DNA of 64,000 nucleotides, taken from NCBI RefSeq assembly GCF_029210485.1, contig NZ_JARGET010000003.1:248001-312000 (forward strand), read 5' to 3'. Positions 60,742 through 64,000 of this stretch are shown here, piece by piece. Within the stretch, counting starts at the first letter, position 1. Each line of letters opens with the position of its first letter. A program made the translations under genes and the position numbers. Under the pieces are notes generated by a model. That model was given only the letters and a program-made list of their open reading frames with translations. It was not told where the DNA came from and did not search any database. Source of the stretch: Hoeflea sp. YIM 152468. Lineage in GTDB: Bacteria; Pseudomonadota; Alphaproteobacteria; Rhizobiales; Rhizobiaceae.

Positions 60742-61926
60742 ATGGCAATACCCAGAACCCGCCCTTACACCGGCCCGGCACTCCTGAGCTACGGGTTTCG
60801 CCCGTTTTTCCTGCTCGGTGCGCTCTATTCGGGGTTGTCGATTCTGCTGTGGCTGCCGCAGTTTTATGGCGACCTCAGTCTGTCGACATTGTTTGCACCG
60901 ACCGACTGGCATGTTCATGAACTCTATTTCGGCTTTGTCCCGGCTATTGCGACCGGGTTCCTGTTTACCGCAGTTCCAAACTGGACAGGCCGGATGCCGC
61001 TGCAGGGGAACGGGCTGCTGGCGCTGGTGCTGCTCTGGATTGCGGGGCGGGTTGCGGTGACGTTTTCGAGCCATATCGGCTGGCAGGCGGCGCTGGTCAT
61101 TGATGCTGCCTTCCTGATTGCAGTGGCCATGGTGATCGCACGCGAAATTGTTGCCGGGGCAAACTGGCGTAACCTGAAGGTGCTGCTGCCGCTGACGATT
61201 CTGGCTGCGGCCAATATCGGCTTCCATCTGGAAGCCCATGTCCTGGGGATTACCGACTTCAGCCGCCGACTGGCAACGCTTGCGGTGATCACCTTGATCA
61301 TGCTGATCGGCGGGCGCGTCGTTCCCAGCTTCACACGCAACTGGCTGGTGCGGGAGAATCCCGGACGCTTGCCTGCAGCTTTTTCACTGTTTGATTTGCT
61401 GTCGATCGCGGTGGCGGTTGGCGCTCTGGCACTCTGGACTGCCGCGCCGGACTGGACGGGAACGGCAACAGCCATGGCAATTGCGGCGCTGGTCCAGTTC
61501 ATCCGGCTTGCGCGCTGGGCGGGCTTGCGAACATGGCGTGATCCGCTGGTCTGGATGCTGCATGCCGGTTACCTGTTTGTTCCGATCGGATTTGCGCTGA
61601 TCGCGGCGGGCGGGTTCTGGCCCGAGCTGGTTTCGCCGCTGGCGGGCGTCCACGCCCTGGGTGTCGGCGCGGTTGGCGGCATGACACTTGCGATGATGGT
61701 CCGGGCATCGCGCGGCCACACCGGACAGCAACTCAAAGCCGGTGTGTCGGCGACTTTGTTGTTCACCGCCCTATTGGTCGCTGCTGTGACCCGCATCGCC
61801 GCAGCGCTGATCGACAGCCACACGGGCGTTACCCTGCATGTCGCGGCCTTCGCCTGGATGGTTGCTTTTGTCGGCTTCGGGCTGGTTTTCGCACCAGCAC
61901 TGAGCAGACCGCGCAAACGTCACTGA
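60742..61926 (+). CDS. nnrS: NnrS family haem-copper membrane protein, NO tolerance
   Basis: A 394-residue membrane protein with about 12 hydrophobic helices. It begins ALLSYGFRPFFLLGALYSGL and has the His-rich conserved motif DWHVHELYFGFVPAIATGFL, followed by FLFTAVPNWTGRMPLQGNGL, which typify NnrS. NnrS is haem- and copper-containing, is expressed with nitrite and NO reductases, and protects against nitrosative stress. It converges on nnrU. The ribosome-binding site is weak. Confidence 0.93.
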   Translation: MAIPRTRPYTGPALLSYGFRPFFLLGALYSGLSILLWLPQFYGDLSLSTLFAPTDWHVHELYFGFVPAIATGFLFTAVPNWTGRMPLQGNGLLALVLLWIAGRVAVTFSSHIGWQAALVIDAAFLIAVAMVIAREIVAGANWRNLKVLLPLTILAAANIGFHLEAHVLGITDFSRRLATLAVITLIMLIGGRVVPSFTRNWLVRENPGRLPAAFSLFDLLSIAVAVGALALWTAAPDWTGTATAMAIAALVQFIRLARWAGLRTWRDPLVWMLHAGYLFVPIGFALIAAGGFWPELVSPLAGVHALGVGAVGGMTLAMMVRASRGHTGQQLKAGVSATLLFTALLVAAVTRIAAALIDSHTGVTLHVAAFAWMVAFVGFGLVFAPALSRPRKRH

Positions 61927-61929
61927 CAC

Positions 61930-62610
61930 TCAAGAAAGCGCGGCCAGGGGCGAATCGCCGATCACGACCGGATGCAACAGCACCAGCCCAACAAACAGGC
62001 CGACGCCTGCTGCAATCCGGATGCGCACTTGATCCTGGGCAAAACCCTGCAACAGACCACTTTTCTGCACTGACTTCAGCAAGGCCTCATATTGTTGCGG
62101 GTCGAGCCGGCGCCTGGTGCGCCGGTCGATCAGTTTCATGCCGATGAGGGAAAACCCGGCGAACAGGCCAAACAGGATTGCATGGGCCAGATCTCCGTTG
62201 GGCAGCAAATGCGCGCCGGCCCAAAGGAAGAACGCCAGCAGCAGGGGATGCCGGTGCAAACGGACAATTCCGGCATGGGCCGGATCGAAGGCTGCGGTGG
62301 AGCTGCCGCCAAATGAGAACGGGTTGGGCCGGCCAAGTGTGAAGGCGACGATCAGACTGACGCCGAGCATGATGATCAGCGCCGCCAGATGCTGCCAGGG
62401 CGCCGGGGCCCAGAGTTCGACATAAGGTGCCCGAGAAGCCGCAACGATCAGCCAGCCGAGCGCAGCTATCGAGACACAGGAATAGACAAGCGTGAACAGC
62501 CTGGCGCCAATCAGGCTGACGATCCGGGTCTTGACCGCAGGGCGTATTGGCAAGCTGTGCAATATGAAGAACGCCAGCAGCGCCGCAGCGAATTCGCTCC
62601 ACTGGTTCAT
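61930..62610 (-). CDS. nnrU: NnrU family membrane protein
   Basis: A 226-residue protein with about six helices. The family pattern is AFFILHSLPIRPAVKTRIVS and VRLHRHPLLLAFFLWAGAHL, with PNPFSFGG between them. NnrU is associated with denitrification genes and may take part in NO metabolism; its biochemical role is unresolved. It resembles isoprenylcysteine methyltransferase-like and NnrU proteins alike. It is convergent with nnrS with a 3 bp gap between stop codons. Confidence 0.88.
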   Translation of the reverse strand: MNQWSEFAAALLAFFILHSLPIRPAVKTRIVSLIGARLFTLVYSCVSIAALGWLIVAASRAPYVELWAPAPWQHLAALIIMLGVSLIVAFTLGRPNPFSFGGSSTAAFDPAHAGIVRLHRHPLLLAFFLWAGAHLLPNGDLAHAILFGLFAGFSLIGMKLIDRRTRRRLDPQQYEALLKSVQKSGLLQGFAQDQVRIRIAAGVGLFVGLVLLHPVVIGDSPLAALS

Positions 62611-62875
62611 GTGCGACTCACTTTATCAAGGATGGAACTCTTGCAGCCTCAGAAAGAAGCTGCCGCTTGCGAAGTCAACAGTTTGTTTGGAGGCAGAAAC
62701 CCCAGATCGTCACGGCAATCCCTGTGGCAAGGGCTGAACTCCGCTGTCTTGATACCCCGGTGCGCGGGTGAATGCGGCCGCCGATGCAGCCCGCGTTCGC
62801 ATTTTCATGCGGGCTCTGCAGCGCTGTAACGTCACCACGTCATCTTGCAAGCAAGCCATTTGAACGCGACATCCA

Positions 62876-63205
62876 TCAATGGGCGGTGGCCCCTGAAAGC
62901 AGATTCAGGACCAGCACGCCGGCGACGATCAGCCCAATTCCGAGATATGCGAACAGATCGAGTTTCTGGCCAAACAGAAAGACGCCGATGATCGCGACCA
63001 TTGCCACACCTGCGCCGGCCCAGACCGCATAGGCAATGCCGACCGGAATCGTCTTGAGAACAATGGCAAGGAAATAGAACGAGATGCAGTAGCCGACCAC
63101 CGAGATGCTGCTATAGCCCCATTTGGTGAACCCTACGGAGGCTTTCAGCGCCGTGGTGGCGATGACTTCGCCCGTGATGGCAAGACCAAGAAACAGCCAC
63201 GGCAT
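62876..63205 (-). CDS. Small multidrug resistance (SMR) family transporter
   Basis: A 109-residue four-helix protein of the EmrE/SugE superfamily. The essential Glu is in [20 protein letters not shown], with conserved [20 protein letters not shown] and [20 protein letters not shown]. It exports lipophilic cations with proton exchange. It starts 1 bp after the TetR gene and is cotranscribed with it. The substrate spectrum is not known. Confidence 0.94.
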   Translation of the reverse strand: MPWLFLGLAITGEVIATTALKASVGFTKWGYSSISVVGYCISFYFLAIVLKTIPVGIAYAVWAGAGVAMVAIIGVFLFGQKLDLFAYLGIGLIVAGVLVLNLLSGATAH

Positions 63206-63206
63206 G

Positions 63207-63806
63207 TCAGCGTCCTCTTACATCCGGATTGGTGTCAGTGGCGTGTGCAGCGTTCAGGCCCTCAAGAAACCGGAGAACCTCACGGCGCGCAGCAGGTTGT
63301 GAATCCGGTCCGCTGCCCAGATCTGAAAGCCAAAGACCGTCGGCAGCCAAACGTAAAGTGCGGGCCAACGGATTGGCATCGGTGAGATTGTGCCGGCGCA
63401 GACGTCCCTCCACCCAATTGCTCCACTGTGCACTGCACTGCGGATCAGAACTGAGCATCAGGATCAAGACAGCGAGCCGTTTCTCCTCAGGCACGGTCAT
63501 GTCGATACTGGCGATGACGCGCAAATAGGCGCGCGAGAATCGCGCCGGACTTGCCTCATCGGCTTCCAGAACCGCGTCCACCTGACAGTCAAACCATTCA
63601 ACCACCTGGTCGAACAGGCCGCTGATCAGAGCCTCCTTGCCGGGATAGTGATGCAACAGCCCGCCCTTGCTGACACCGGCTTCGCGCGCCACGCTTTCCA
63701 GCCGCAGCGTTGACAAGCCGTGGTCGACAATCAACCGCGCGGCACAGTCGAGCAGCCTGCTGCGCACAGCCTGGGGATCGTTCTTGCGGGAGGGTGCTGA
63801 TGTCAT
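63207..63806 (-). CDS. TetR/AcrR family regulator of the SMR transporter
   Basis: A 199-residue regulator. The N-terminal helix-turn-helix runs [20 protein letters not shown] then [20 protein letters not shown], typical of TetR. The C-terminal domain forms the ligand pocket. It overlaps the control of the SMR gene and lies directly behind an ACCG-N6-CGGT repeat, a likely self-regulated operator. The inducer is unknown. Confidence 0.93.
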   Translation of the reverse strand: MTSAPSRKNDPQAVRSRLLDCAARLIVDHGLSTLRLESVAREAGVSKGGLLHHYPGKEALISGLFDQVVEWFDCQVDAVLEADEASPARFSRAYLRVIASIDMTVPEEKRLAVLILMLSSDPQCSAQWSNWVEGRLRRHNLTDANPLARTLRLAADGLWLSDLGSGPDSQPAARREVLRFLEGLNAAHATDTNPDVRGR

Positions 63807-63816
63807 GCATAAACAT

Positions 63817-63830
63817 ACCGGCTGGACGGT
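63817..63830. promoter_or_regulatory. Inverted repeat upstream of tetR, operator candidate
   Basis: ACCGGCTGGACGGT has ACCG and CGGT arms separated by six bases and starts 11 bp before the TetR start codon. TetR regulators often autorepress from such sites; the shortness of the arms limits confidence. Confidence 0.4.
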
Positions 63831-63935
63831 TTTTTATCAATGGGTATTATGTCCGTGCCGTGCAATCCGCGCAGCGCGCCAATCTATCCCATTTATGTCG
63901 CAGCAAAGGGCTGCTAACACTACCCGTCACGTGAG

Positions 63936-63955
63936 CCCAGCGGTCACCCGCTGGG
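63936..63955. other. Hairpin near the right window edge
   Basis: CCCAGCGG and CCGCTGGG form a perfect 8 bp stem around TCAC. No T tract follows on either strand, and the adjoining gene lies outside the window, so its role cannot be judged. I saw no supported gene in 63807-64000. Confidence 0.35.
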
Positions 63956-64000
63956 TATCCCGCTCAAGTCAAGCAGACAGCCGGATTGGCAAGTCCAACG

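Noticed and set aside
1-64000. CRISPR arrays, tRNA or rRNA genes, insertion sequences, integrases
   Set aside because: No regularly spaced repeats, transposase or integrase motifs, or tRNA cloverleaf were noticed. A scan with dedicated software would be needed to exclude short tRNA genes completely.

Overview
The window reads as chromosomal DNA of an alphaproteobacterium, most likely Hyphomicrobiales (rhizobia-like, marine or soil). This rests on the gene families (TupB, an FDH cluster with DUF3305/3306/6352/6494/4444 partners, a form I cox cluster, a NarK1-NarK2 fusion, NnrS/NnrU, MHYT-LytTR), high GC and dense operons. The genus is a guess. I saw no rRNA, tRNA, CRISPR array, IS element or prophage.

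Layout. (1) 1-13.8 kb: a tungstate-type ABC transporter (partial ATPase, TupB) and an Mrp/ApbC ATPase, then a periplasmic, TAT-exported, cysteine-type formate dehydrogenase (FdhX, alpha, beta, cytochrome b gamma) with a TorD-like chaperone and a set of poorly characterised partners: DUF3305, DUF3306, a large poly-ferredoxin, DUF6352, a DUF4444 lipoate/biotin-ligase-like protein, DUF6494 and a 42-residue membrane peptide. (2) 14.2-27.7 kb: a carbohydrate island with a GntR/FadR-type regulator, lactonase-like amidohydrolase, aldo/keto reductase, BtpA/SgcQ protein, M42 peptidase-like hydrolase, FGGY kinase, HxlB-like SIS isomerase, a complete ABC importer with a TAT-type binding protein, RbsD/FucU mutarotase and a PfkB kinase. 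Three promoters share a palindrome built on CATnCTAGnATG, probably the regulator's operator. The substrate is unknown. (3) 28.0-37.3 kb: a MHYT-LytTR regulator and a full form I aerobic CO dehydrogenase operon, coxMSLDEFG plus a MocA-like cytidylyltransferase. CoxL has Cys388 in AYRCSFR and Glu763. Three TTC(A/G)TGCA direct repeats with 19-20 bp period precede coxM.

(4) 37.4-50.5 kb: a DUF2478 protein, beta-carbonic anhydrase, a Crp/Fnr regulator, and a respiratory nitrate reductase operon narKGHJI ending in a parvulin-type isomerase, with FNR-type boxes at both control regions. (5) 51-57.3 kb: a TRAP transporter, amidase, RidA-family protein and LysR regulator, with two matched inverted repeats in the divergent promoter and a decayed SDR gene. 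(6) 57.4-63.8 kb: a PAS-GGDEF-EAL protein, a second Crp/Fnr regulator with an altered recognition helix, NnrS, NnrU, and a TetR-SMR pair.

Together the genes describe a bacterium able to draw electrons from formate and CO, use oxygen or nitrate as acceptor, tolerate nitric oxide, and import an unidentified sugar and an unidentified organic acid or amide. Functional statements come from motif recognition and gene context only; no database search was run.
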